Source: Armatimonadota bacterium (GTDB taxonomy: Bacteria; Armatimonadota; Hebobacteria; Hebobacterales; WVXJ01). Taken from it: DNA of 10,280 bases. Under the pieces are notes generated by a model. It did no database searches, was not told the origin of the DNA, and saw only the letters and a list, made by a program, of their open reading frames with translations. The stretch is taken from assembly GCA_011773575.1 (NCBI GenBank), contig WVXJ01000217.1, positions 10,002 through 20,281 of the forward strand, written 5' to 3'. This document shows, piece after piece, positions 1 through 7,170 of the stretch. A program made the translations under genes and the position numbers. Each line of letters begins with the position of its first letter. Position 1 is the first letter of the stretch.

Positions 1-410
1 TCGCAGTTGGATTGCCAGCGCTGGTATCTCTTGCGGAGATTGAGGGCGCTGATGATACAGACGTCGTTCTCTCTCAAGTCTCTCTTGTCCAATGGTGATA
101 GTCTGCAGAGAGCTTTGCTGGCTCCTCGTACGGTATGAGAGTGGAAGTCCCCGATAAGGTTCAAGTGATGCAGGTTCTTAAGGAAACCCTCCATACGTGC
201 GTGCGCCCGTTCATTTCTCCGCACCCAAGAAGTGTGTCGTTTTGCAGTTTGGTAGGGAACGGCATATTGCACCACCAGTCCCCGTGTAGTCTTCTGGCCC
301 AGAAGCAGGCCATAGGACTCCTTCTTAAAGGCCTCTAAAGCCGCGAGTACAATTCCCGTGAATGCAATCTCGGAGAGGTGAATTTCTAGTTTGCCCTCGC
401 CGGTATTCAT
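1..410 (-). CDS. JAMM/MPN-domain (JAB family) metalloprotease-like protein, partial at the left edge
   Basis: The minus strand is open from ATG at 410 to the edge: 136 complete codons with no stop, so the C-terminus is missing. The frame shows the JAMM metal-site signature. E31 lies in ESYGLLLG (31-38). Residues 86-92 read IGDFHSH, giving the zinc ligands H90 and H92, and S105-x2-D108 follows. Known JAMM proteins use such a site to hydrolyse isopeptide or peptide bonds, removing ubiquitin-like tags or processing sulphur carriers; which substrate applies here cannot be told. The gap between HxH and SxxD is 12 residues, longer than the usual 7 or so. There is no signal peptide. The start has an in-frame stop at 426-428 upstream, and a weak AAGG lies 12 bases before ATG; a GTG at 420-422 is less likely. 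A promoter sits just upstream, so it is probably transcribed on its own. The family call is firm, the function open. Confidence 0.8.
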   Translation of the reverse strand, partial: MNTGEGKLEIHLSEIAFTGIVLAALEAFKKESYGLLLGQKTTRGLVVQYAVPYQTAKRHTSWVRRNERAHARMEGFLKNLHHLNLIGDFHSHTVRGASKALCRLSPLDKRDLRENDVCIISALNLRKRYQRWQSNC

Positions 411-626
411 TTTTAAAAACACCCTTCAGTTTCTCAGATAGATTTTAGCCCCTACCTCAGCCCAATACAAGGGGGGGCCGGTTTTGTATATTGATGAATG
501 TGAGAGATGAGCTGTCTGGAAGGCGCGGTTGGCAGGAAAACGAGGATAAGAACTTACATTTGGCCAGCAAGCAAGTAAGCGATTAGGCTGTGGGCGGGCG
601 GAAGAAGCAAGTTATCCATTTGCAGG
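411..626. other. Intergenic spacer between the HEAT-repeat and JAMM genes
   Basis: This 216-base stretch separates two minus-strand genes. Apart from the promoter at its JAMM-proximal end I see nothing coding or structural in it. There is no clear hairpin plus T run following the HEAT gene, so termination there is not evident. Confidence 0.5.
442..470 (-). promoter_or_regulatory. Predicted sigma70-type promoter of the JAMM gene
   Basis: On the minus strand, TTGTAT (465-470) and TAAAAT (442-447) are separated by exactly 17 bases. The -10 matches consensus at 5 of 6 positions and the -35 at 4 of 6. Transcription would start near 435, leaving a leader of about 25 bases before the ATG at 410. 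A run of seven G on the plus strand (471-477) adjoins the -35. This is a prediction from sequence only. Confidence 0.5.
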
Positions 627-2105
627 TTAAGTCTGGGATTTCGGGGAACCGGGCAGAACCGCTCCGAGTTCGCTCAGCGCCCGGCTTAGAATCACGCGCA
701 AGTTGCCTTGGGAACGCTTATGGAGCTCCTGAAGTTTTGGCACCGCCCTGTGATCACCCATATCTGCGAGAGTTACTGCCGCCCAGAGCTGAAGCTGTGG
801 GTCTGGAGAATCCAAGGCCTCCAGCAAGGCCGGAAAGGCCGGTTCGCCCATTTCCACGAGGGCGCGGGAAGCGTAAAGAGCAGCCGTGGGATCGGATCCC
901 GAACAGAGAGAGAAGAGTGTGGGAATCGCTTTCGCGCCAATGCTTGCAAGAGCCTCTATGGAGGCATCAACCACCATTCCGTCCTCGTCCTGCAGCGCTT
1001 CAAGCAAGACCGGAACGGCAGCCACATTTTCCCGCCAGCCGAGAGCGCGGGCGGCGGAGGCTCTCACCTCCGCATCTGGATCGGAGAGGGCCTGACGAAG
1101 ATAGGGAATGGTCGAGGGTTCACCTACACCCCACATTGATTGAGTCGCGGCGCGGCGCACAAAGACATCCTTGGAGCGGAGTTGTCTCACCAGCAGCACG
1201 GCGGCGGGTGCGCCGATTCTCTGCAGGGCGAGCACCAAGGCACTGCGGTAGTCCGCGTTGCGCTCGGTGATGGTGGCAACGAGCGGCTTGGCCGCACGCG
1301 GATCTGCGATCTGACCCAGGGCGCGTGCAGTGGCCGTGCGAAGGCCGATACTGGGGTCAGAGAGAAAGGGAATCAGATCCATGGTGGCGCGAGGATCAGC
1401 GATGTTTCCCAATGCAACGATAGCGTTGTAGCGCAGCTCTGCTATTGCGATGGCCTCGCGCAGTGGCTCTACGGCGGCCGTGACGCGTTTCTCGCCCAGC
1501 ACCGGGATGGCGTCATTAGCTAGGTCGAGGTCCGGATTGGAGACCGCATGAATGAGCGGTGTGAAGGCCTTCTCTGCTTCCGCGGTGGAGCGTGCGGCGG
1601 CGCCAACATTGCCAAGCGCGATACAGGCATCAGTTCGAGAGACAGGATCAGACATCAGCCGGCGCAAGAATGGTACGGCTGCGGGCCCCATGCGGCCCAG
1701 TGCATTCGTGGCGCTTCGCTTTGCTCTCTCATCACCCACCAGCAACACCTGGCTGAGAGAGGGAAGCGCGGCGGGGCCGATCTTCACCAAGGCATCAGCG
1801 GCGCTACGCGAGGGGGCATCTTCAAAGTCGCTCAGCAGACGAATGAGCGTGTTTATCGCTTTCTGGCCGCCGATACGGGCGAGCGGCTCAGATATGTTGG
1901 TACGGACGGTTACCTGCTGTGTAGGAAGCCCTCCGGGTATGATATCTCTTTCAAGCAATAGAATGGTTGCCTGTTCCCGCACAGACATATCGTTAGAATT
2001 GATTTGGGCGAAGAGAGCGGCCTTTTTCGCATATCGGGACCACAGTAACGCAATGCCTATAATGCATAGGCACAACAGCATCACCCATTTTTTACGCTTG
2101 TTCAT
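627..2105 (-). CDS. Membrane-anchored HEAT-repeat (PBS lyase HEAT-like) protein
   Basis: This 492-residue protein has a basic N-terminus (MNKRKK), one hydrophobic segment at about residues 8-22, and a basic flank (YAKK). It is probably tethered to the membrane; which side the body faces is uncertain. From about residue 30 to 480 it consists of roughly a dozen helical HEAT-like repeats of about 30 residues. Typical repeat elements are SAADALVKIG, SATNALGRMG, TATARALGQIADPRA and SAARALGWREN. Such repeats form a curved scaffold for protein-protein contacts; I see no catalytic domain. The start is ATG at 2105, because AAGGTGG lies 6 bases upstream and the membrane segment then begins at once. A GTG at 2171 in the same frame would add 22 residues without a convincing ribosome site. 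The divergent neighbour is a receiver-domain protein. The specific role is unknown. Confidence 0.85.
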   Translation of the reverse strand: MNKRKKWVMLLCLCIIGIALLWSRYAKKAALFAQINSNDMSVREQATILLLERDIIPGGLPTQQVTVRTNISEPLARIGGQKAINTLIRLLSDFEDAPSRSAADALVKIGPAALPSLSQVLLVGDERAKRSATNALGRMGPAAVPFLRRLMSDPVSRTDACIALGNVGAAARSTAEAEKAFTPLIHAVSNPDLDLANDAIPVLGEKRVTAAVEPLREAIAIAELRYNAIVALGNIADPRATMDLIPFLSDPSIGLRTATARALGQIADPRAAKPLVATITERNADYRSALVLALQRIGAPAAVLLVRQLRSKDVFVRRAATQSMWGVGEPSTIPYLRQALSDPDAEVRASAARALGWRENVAAVPVLLEALQDEDGMVVDASIEALASIGAKAIPTLFSLCSGSDPTAALYASRALVEMGEPAFPALLEALDSPDPQLQLWAAVTLADMGDHRAVPKLQELHKRSQGNLRVILSRALSELGAVLPGSPKSQT

Positions 2106-2238
2106 CAGTCCACCTTCTGATACCCCTGGTACCCCACCAAACTGCAGGGTAAACACATCTTCTCTATGCACCTAATTTCGGCGCCGACGCCTGCAATCCT
2201 CTTGCCTGACAGCAGAGTTCAAAGAGAGCGGAAAGTAT

Positions 2239-2256
2239 GGAATAGATGGAATAGAT
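2239..2256. repeat. 9-base tandem direct repeat in the divergent intergenic region
   Basis: GGAATAGAT occurs twice head to tail (2239-2247 and 2248-2256). It lies about 57 bases before the receiver gene start and about 134 bases before the HEAT gene start. It could be a direct-repeat operator or a chance slippage duplication; nothing else in the sequence decides this. No clear -10/-35 pair was found in this 207-base divergent spacer for either gene. Confidence 0.6.
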
Positions 2257-2312
2257 AGTGCGGAGAATATGCTGGTGCAAGAGCAATAATAAGTTCAATG
2301 GAGAACCCCCGG

Positions 2313-2714
2313 ATGAGCCAGGGTGAGTTTCAAGTACTTGTCGTAGATGACGAGAAGAACATCTGTGATTTGCTGAAGCAGACGATGGAAACTACGGGCT
2401 GCGTCGTGCATACGGTGTGTGATGCCGAGGAGGCGATCGAATTGGCCCAAGGAACCCGCTTTGACGCCATTTTCCTTGACATCAAGATGCCGGGCATGAA
2501 TGGCGTGGAGTTGCTGAAGAACTTAAACATAACCCAGCCTGACGCGGCTTTCGTGATGATCACCGGATATGCCACATCAGACTTGGTAGATGAATCTCTC
2601 TCCAGCGGGGCGTTTATCTGCCTGAGCAAGCCCTTCAGTCTTGCTCAAGTGCTGGATGTCGTTAAGACCTTGCGTGAAGAGAAAGACGTCACTACACCGG
2701 TCCAACAGGGATAG
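2313..2714 (+). CDS. Stand-alone response regulator receiver-domain protein (CheY-like)
   Basis: This 133-residue protein is a single receiver domain with no output domain. The acidic pair D12-D13 lies in VLVVDDE, the phosphoacceptor is D56 in FLDIKMPG, the switch threonine is T84 in MITGYA, and the conserved lysine is K106 in SKPF. All the residues needed for phosphorylation and signalling are present. The C-terminal tail (about 115-133) is charged and has no DNA-binding helices, so it probably acts by protein contact or within a phosphorelay. ATG at 2313 is preferred because GGAG lies 9 bases upstream; ATG at 2298 adds five residues but has a poor ribosome site. No histidine kinase is in the window. 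It is the only plus-strand gene. It converges on gpsA with 24 bases between stops, and I see no terminator hairpin there. The partner kinase and target are unknown. Confidence 0.92.
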   Translation: MSQGEFQVLVVDDEKNICDLLKQTMETTGCVVHTVCDAEEAIELAQGTRFDAIFLDIKMPGMNGVELLKNLNITQPDAAFVMITGYATSDLVDESLSSGAFICLSKPFSLAQVLDVVKTLREEKDVTTPVQQG

Positions 2715-2738
2715 CCGCGCGCTGGGAGCCATCGCTCA

Positions 2739-3761
2739 CTACTCATATCCTTCCCGTTCATCTCTGGCCGGTCTGTTCATCAATTCCGCTACCGCCTGTT
2801 GCGGGGGCGTATCCTCGAAGAGCACTCTATGGAGGTGGGCGGCGATAGGCATCTCCACTTGATGACGCGCAGCGAGTGCGACCGCGGCCTTGGTTGTGGG
2901 CACACCTTCCGCGATTTGATCCATACTCTGGAGTATGGCGGAAAGCCGCTCTCCCCGCCCCAGCCGAGAGCCTACCTTATAGTTGCGGCTGCGCGGGCTG
3001 GCACAGGTTGCCATCAGGTCGCCCAGTCCGGAGAGACCCTGAAAGGTGGGCGCCTCCGCACCCATCGCCACACCCAAGCGGGTCATCTCCGCCAGACCCC
3101 GGGTCATCAGCGCGGCCTTGGTGTTGTCTCCAAAGCCCAAGCCATCGCTGATTCCCGCGCCGATGGCGATGATGTTTTTCAGCGCGCCGCCCAGTTCGAC
3201 ACCGATGACATCAGAGTTTGTATAGACCCGAAATGTGGGACACATGAAGGTTTTCTGAACGAGCCTGGAGAGGCCTTCCTCCCGGCTTGCCGCCACAGAT
3301 GTCGTGGGAATTCCGGCGGCCACTTCGACGGCAAGGTTGGGGCCCGAAAGAACCGCCAGGGGCTGCTGTGGCAGAACTCCGGAGAGAACCTCTGACATGC
3401 GCTGGCCCGAATCCGGCTCCAACCCCTTGGCAACACTCAGTACGGGCTGGGTGGGATCGAGATGGAGGGCCGCCTGATTCGCAATCGCTTTCATCCCCTT
3501 GGCGGGGACGGCAAATACTGTAAGGCCGGCACCGGAGACTGCTTCGCCGATCTCCCCGCAGACCTCCACCTCTTCCGGGAGGGGCGCTCCCGGAAGATAA
3601 AGGGCATTCTCTCGATTCTTGGAGAGTGCCCCTACTTGTTCGCGTCTCCTGGGCCACAGCCTCACACGCCGACCTTGCCGGCCCAGCAAAACAGCCAAAG
3701 CGGTTCCCCATGAGCCGGCCCCGAGAATGGAGATGGTGGGAGCTGAATCAGTATTTTTCAT
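2739..3761 (-). CDS. gpsA: NAD(P)H-dependent sn-glycerol-3-phosphate dehydrogenase
   Basis: GpsA reduces dihydroxyacetone phosphate to sn-glycerol-3-phosphate in the cytoplasm, the backbone precursor for phospholipids. The 340-residue length is normal for the family. The N-terminal Rossmann domain has the dinucleotide motif GAGSWG (14-19). LSVAKGLE (108-115) and the ELGGALKNIIAIGAG block (189-203), with the expected catalytic lysine K195, are conserved. SGLGDLMATC (244-253) followed by SRNYKVG matches the family C-terminal domain. Its ATG overlaps the stop of plsY by four bases (ATGA), with GAGG five bases upstream, so translation is probably coupled. The pairing is metabolically direct, since PlsY uses its product. 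It is the last gene of the minus-strand unit. Nothing unusual is seen. Confidence 0.97.
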   Translation of the reverse strand: MKNTDSAPTISILGAGSWGTALAVLLGRQGRRVRLWPRRREQVGALSKNRENALYLPGAPLPEEVEVCGEIGEAVSGAGLTVFAVPAKGMKAIANQAALHLDPTQPVLSVAKGLEPDSGQRMSEVLSGVLPQQPLAVLSGPNLAVEVAAGIPTTSVAASREEGLSRLVQKTFMCPTFRVYTNSDVIGVELGGALKNIIAIGAGISDGLGFGDNTKAALMTRGLAEMTRLGVAMGAEAPTFQGLSGLGDLMATCASPRSRNYKVGSRLGRGERLSAILQSMDQIAEGVPTTKAAVALAARHQVEMPIAAHLHRVLFEDTPPQQAVAELMNRPARDEREGYE

Positions 3762-4375
3762 TCTTCCTCTGCAACGGCCTGTTGTGACGGCCTCTCACCG
3801 AATTTGTGTTCTTCGCCAGCGAGCAGGCGGCGGATATTGGGTAGATGTCGGACCACGATAAGGATGGCGGCGAGAGATGTAAAGATTATGTAGGCGAGCG
3901 GCTGGCGGAACATGAGCATGAAGAAGGGAAGAGACAGGGATCCCATAATTGAGCCTAACGAGACATAACGAAAAGCCGCCATCAGAGCAAGGGCCACTCC
4001 CAATCCGCAAAGGGCCGCCTCCCAGGAAAGGGCCAGCATTACCCCCAGGCCGGTGGCAACACCTCGGCCCCCGGTGAAGCGCAAGAAGGGAGAGAAGGTA
4101 TGCCCCAACATGGCGGCCAATCCGGCACCCACCGTCACGATGGGATTCGGGAACAGGCTCTTTGCCAGCAAAACTGGCAAGAAGCCTTTGGCGGCATCGA
4201 GAATCAATACCACCAGGCCGCCCTTCCACCCCACGGTCCGCAGGACATTGGTGGCTCCGATGTTCCTACTTCCCAGTTGCCGGATATCCACTCCGCGGAT
4301 GGTCTTGGCGATGATGAGGCCGAAGGGTATTCCCCCAACCAGATAGGCTGCCAGCATGAATAAGGCAAGAATCAT
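3758..4375 (-). CDS. plsY: Acyl-phosphate:glycerol-3-phosphate acyltransferase
   Basis: PlsY transfers the acyl group from acyl-phosphate to glycerol-3-phosphate, making lysophosphatidic acid, the first committed step of phospholipid synthesis in most bacteria. The 205-residue protein is very hydrophobic, with about five membrane segments. The three family motifs are present: GSRNIGATN (35-43), GHTFSPFLRFTGGRGVAT (91-108) and RHLPNIRRLLAGEE (176-189). The C-terminal tail is short and acidic. The start ATG at 4375 overlaps the der stop by four bases, and AGAAGG lies five bases upstream. It sits between der and gpsA, a frequent bacterial arrangement. The upstream acyl-phosphate-forming enzyme (PlsX) is not in the window. 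Confidence 0.97.
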   Translation of the reverse strand: MILALFMLAAYLVGGIPFGLIIAKTIRGVDIRQLGSRNIGATNVLRTVGWKGGLVVLILDAAKGFLPVLLAKSLFPNPIVTVGAGLAAMLGHTFSPFLRFTGGRGVATGLGVMLALSWEAALCGLGVALALMAAFRYVSLGSIMGSLSLPFFMLMFRQPLAYIIFTSLAAILIVVRHLPNIRRLLAGEEHKFGERPSQQAVAEEE

Positions 4376-5748
4376 CGTGACCTTCTCTTCTTTGCCGGCC
4401 TTGCGGCGGATTTGCCCTCAGATCTTCTTACCAGCAGGCGGAGAGGAGTTCCTTCCAGAGGATAGGCTTTGCGGATTACGTTTTCCAGGTAGCGGAGTGT
4501 GGAGAAATGCGCCAGTTCCGGATTGTTTACGAAGAGAAGGAAGGTCGGCGGAGAAATCCTCACCTGTGTAGAATAATAAACCTTCAAAGGGCGACCTTTG
4601 TAATAGGGGGGATGGCGATCCAGGGCATCGAAAATGACGCGGTTAAGCTCGGCTGTGGGAATCTGCAAACAGTGGGCGCGGGCGACTTTGGCTATCTCCT
4701 CCAGCATCTGCAAGAGGCCCTGGCTTTCGAGAGCCGAGGTGGCGCAGAAGGGAGCATAGGAAGCAAAAGGCAGTTGCTCTCTGACGTGATGTAATAGGTC
4801 GGCCTTCATCTTCCGCCAGCTCTTTGGCACCTCTTCACTTCCGCTCAGCAGATCCCATTTGTTCGCCGCTATGACCTGCGCGCATCCCTCTTCATGAGCA
4901 TAACCGCTTATCCGCTTGTCCTGGTCGGTTATCCCCTGGGAAGCGTCAAACACCAGGACCGCCACATCGCTTCTCTCTATCGCCCCCAGAGCGCGCAGCA
5001 CACTGTAGTAATCGAAATCCTCTTTCACCTTGGATTTGCGACGAATGCCGGCGGTGTCGATTAGCACGAATCTGCGGCCGCCAAATTTGAAGGGGCTGTC
5101 TATGGCGTCTCGTGTAGTCCCCGGGCCTTCATCAACTATGACGCGCTCTTCTCCCAGGACCGCGTTGACGATAGAGGATTTGCCCACATTGGGGCGGCCC
5201 ACTATCGCCACTCGCACGATCTTTTCTTCCGGTTCCTCCTTTGACTCGGGCAGATGAGGCAGCATCTCCTCCAGGAGTTCGAAGATACCGACACCATGGA
5301 GCGCGGAGACGCATATCGGCTCTCCCGTCGCCAGAGAGAAGAAGTCCTGCGCCTCTTGCTCCCGCTTCCCGCTCTCCACCTTGTTGACCACGAGCAAGGA
5401 GGGTTTTCCGGTGCGTCGAATAAGTTCAGTCACTTCATAGTCAATGGGACTCAATCCTTCTTTGCCATCCACTACAAAGAGAATCAGCTGCGCTTCTTCA
5501 ATGGCGAACTGCGCTTGCTTGCGAACCTGGGCGAGCAGGGCGCTCTCCGCTTTCGGCTGAAGGCCTCCCGTATCAATGAGCGAAAACCGCCGGCCGCGAT
5601 ACATGCAGTCGGCATAGATGCGGTCACGGGTGATTCCCGGCGTTTCCTCTACGACCGCGATTCGCCGGCCCGCGAGGCGATTAAAGAGTGTGGATTTACC
5701 CACATTCGGCCGGCCCACAATAGCGACGACAGAACGATCCTGACTCAT
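4372..5748 (-). CDS. der: Ribosome assembly GTPase Der (EngA)
   Basis: Der is an essential tandem-domain GTPase needed for late 50S subunit maturation. The 458-residue protein has two G domains and a C-terminal KH-like domain. The first G domain shows GRPNVGKS (12-19), DTGG (59-62) and NKVE (122-125). The second shows GRPNVGKS (184-191), DTAG (231-234) and NKWD (296-299). The KH-like region runs from about 360 to 440 and includes RYLENVIRKAYPLEGTPLRL (419-438). The tail is basic (PAKKRRSR), as is common for ribosome-binding members. The first G4 motif ends in E rather than the usual D; other Der proteins tolerate this. The start lies 4 bases after the stop of the radical-SAM gene and 3' plsY overlaps by 4 bases, so this is a tight operon. 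The ribosome site is modest (AGG 8 bases before ATG). Confidence 0.98.
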   Translation of the reverse strand: MSQDRSVVAIVGRPNVGKSTLFNRLAGRRIAVVEETPGITRDRIYADCMYRGRRFSLIDTGGLQPKAESALLAQVRKQAQFAIEEAQLILFVVDGKEGLSPIDYEVTELIRRTGKPSLLVVNKVESGKREQEAQDFFSLATGEPICVSALHGVGIFELLEEMLPHLPESKEEPEEKIVRVAIVGRPNVGKSSIVNAVLGEERVIVDEGPGTTRDAIDSPFKFGGRRFVLIDTAGIRRKSKVKEDFDYYSVLRALGAIERSDVAVLVFDASQGITDQDKRISGYAHEEGCAQVIAANKWDLLSGSEEVPKSWRKMKADLLHHVREQLPFASYAPFCATSALESQGLLQMLEEIAKVARAHCLQIPTAELNRVIFDALDRHPPYYKGRPLKVYYSTQVRISPPTFLLFVNNPELAHFSTLRYLENVIRKAYPLEGTPLRLLVRRSEGKSAARPAKKRRSR

Positions 5749-5752
5749 ATTC

Positions 5753-7132
5753 CTAACCTGTCTCTGCGGCGAGAGGCTCTATTGGAGGGCCTGCCAAGAT
5801 ATCTTTGGAGTATTTGACGATGAGGTCGGCTGCCTCAAGTGGAGTGCGGGCAAAGCCCACGGGAATCCCCAGGCGTTGAGCGAATTCTCTGCGGCTCACA
5901 TCATCCAGGAAGCGCCCATTGGAATTCAGTGACTGTTTGGGCAGGATGACTAAATCCGTCTCTGAGGCCTTACTGAGAGCCTCCAACCAATCGTCGCCGG
6001 CAACCAGGCTTGCACTTGTGATGGCCGGGCCCAGAAGGCGATTCACCGCTACTGCAACGCTAGTTTGAAGGCCCATACAATTGAGTCTGGAGGCCATTTC
6101 CGTTACCAATCCGCTCGCCGCTCCGCCTGTGCCCAAGAGAAGCCGAAGCGGCTTTCCGCCCAGAAGCGCAACTTTCTCTTTCAGCCGTTTTTCAAATTCC
6201 GCGGATTTCACCTCTTCAAGGAAGAGCCTCGCTTCCCCGATTCCATTCTCCCGCTGACAGAAATTCTCATAATCCTTCGTCGGCGGGAACTCCATTCCGG
6301 CAATCAGATACATCTCATCCGAGGCCCAGACGAGGCTGGTTCCGAAGCTTTCAAGAAATCCCCTCTGCCAGTGCTGCACCTGTTGGATTATTTGGACGGC
6401 GATGCCTTTTGCCACAGGCTGCAGATCGCCTTTCATCTTTTCGGGGAGGTTTATGCCTACGGGCACGATACCTATGGACTTGACTGCGGGATGGAGATTA
6501 GAAAGATCTTCTACGGTCTTTTCCAACACGGGCCCATCGTTCAAACCCGGACATATCACCACCTGGGTGTGGAGTTCGATTCCTCCCTCCGTCAGTCTTT
6601 TCATCTGAGAGAGGATGTCCGGCAGAGTAGTGCTGCCCATGAGATTGCCGCGCATCTCCGGATCAGTGGCATGGACGGAGATCCACAATGGGGAGAGGTT
6701 GAATTTCAGGATGCGGTGAAAATCGGCCTCGGTCAGATTTGACAGGGTAATGAAATTGCCGTGCAAGAAGGAGAGCCGGTAATCATCATCTCTCAGGTAG
6801 AGCGAAGGCCTTAGTCCCGGGGGGAGTTGTGAGACAAAGCAGAACTTGCAGCGGCAGCGGCAGGTGCGCACCTTGTCGAAGACATCGGTTGAGAACCTGA
6901 TTCCCAAATCTTCATCAGGTTCTTTTTCCAGATGAACCAGCAGGTTGCCGCCTTTGGGCCGGCGCAGTTTCAGGTTGAGCGATTCCCTTGCGATGCGGTA
7001 TCGGTAATCTATGTAATCCCGCGGCCGCACGCCATTGATGGCAAGCAAATGGTCACCTTTCCTGACTCCTGCTTGCCAGGCCAGGCTTCCCTTTTTTACC
7101 TGTGCGACTACAGCGCCGTGGGACTTTGTCAT
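5753..7132 (-). CDS. PDZ - radical SAM - DUF512 family protein
   Basis: This 459-residue protein has a family architecture I recognise but no established function. A PDZ-like domain covers about residues 5-70, including GVRKGDHLLAINGV (22-35). The iron-sulphur motif C91-x3-C95-x2-C98, the radical SAM CX3CX2C pattern, follows with an additional C93 between ligands. The family-typical segments QLPPGLRPSLYLRDDDYRLS (102-121) and FITLSNLTEADFHRI come next. Then a TIM-barrel-like part contains WISVHATDP and HTQVVICPGLNDGP, and a DUF512-type C-terminal half includes LLLGTGGAAS. It probably binds a 4Fe-4S cluster and S-adenosylmethionine in the cytoplasm. ATG at 7132 is the only ATG after the in-frame stop at 7148-7150, and no clear Shine-Dalgarno is seen before it. 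It lies directly before der, an association recurrent in bacteria, hinting at a role near ribosome or translation biology (inference). Confidence 0.9.
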   Translation of the reverse strand: MTKSHGAVVAQVKKGSLAWQAGVRKGDHLLAINGVRPRDYIDYRYRIARESLNLKLRRPKGGNLLVHLEKEPDEDLGIRFSTDVFDKVRTCRCRCKFCFVSQLPPGLRPSLYLRDDDYRLSFLHGNFITLSNLTEADFHRILKFNLSPLWISVHATDPEMRGNLMGSTTLPDILSQMKRLTEGGIELHTQVVICPGLNDGPVLEKTVEDLSNLHPAVKSIGIVPVGINLPEKMKGDLQPVAKGIAVQIIQQVQHWQRGFLESFGTSLVWASDEMYLIAGMEFPPTKDYENFCQRENGIGEARLFLEEVKSAEFEKRLKEKVALLGGKPLRLLLGTGGAASGLVTEMASRLNCMGLQTSVAVAVNRLLGPAITSASLVAGDDWLEALSKASETDLVILPKQSLNSNGRFLDDVSRREFAQRLGIPVGFARTPLEAADLIVKYSKDILAGPPIEPLAAETG

Positions 7133-7138
7133 CGGATT

Positions 7139-7168
7139 GGTTGAGAGTTATGAGTTGAGGGTTGAGAG
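7139..7168. repeat. Short direct repeat between ispH and the radical-SAM gene
   Basis: GGTTGAGAG (plus strand) occurs at 7139-7147 and 7160-7168, with a third GTTGAG at 7154-7159 between them. It fills most of the 38-base gap between the ispH stop and the next start. On the coding strand this is a pyrimidine- and A-rich run (CTCTCAACC) with no Shine-Dalgarno and no hairpin. Its meaning is unknown. Confidence 0.5.
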
Positions 7169-7170
7169 TG

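Noticed and set aside
135..338. Plus-strand 67-codon open frame
   Set aside because: It is antisense to the JAMM gene, which shows clear family motifs on the minus strand, and this frame has no ribosome site or recognisable motif.
2121..2135. TACCCC direct repeat just upstream of the HEAT gene start
   Set aside because: Only six bases repeated nine bases apart; easily chance.
2106..2171. N-terminal extension of the HEAT protein from a GTG at 2171
   Set aside because: No good ribosome site, and ATG at 2105 has AAGGTGG at proper spacing and places the membrane segment at the N-terminus.
590..2175. Several plus-strand open frames of 127-226 codons across this interval
   Set aside because: They lie opposite the HEAT-repeat gene, whose repeated A/L/G/R-rich codons leave antisense frames open; the translations are low-complexity R/P/S-rich and match no family.
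2715..2738. Bidirectional terminator between the receiver gene and gpsA
   Set aside because: The 24-base convergent gap contains no convincing GC stem followed by a T run.
6065..6742. Plus-strand 225-codon open frame opposite the radical-SAM gene
   Set aside because: Shadow of a gene with clear motifs; no ribosome site or family signature.
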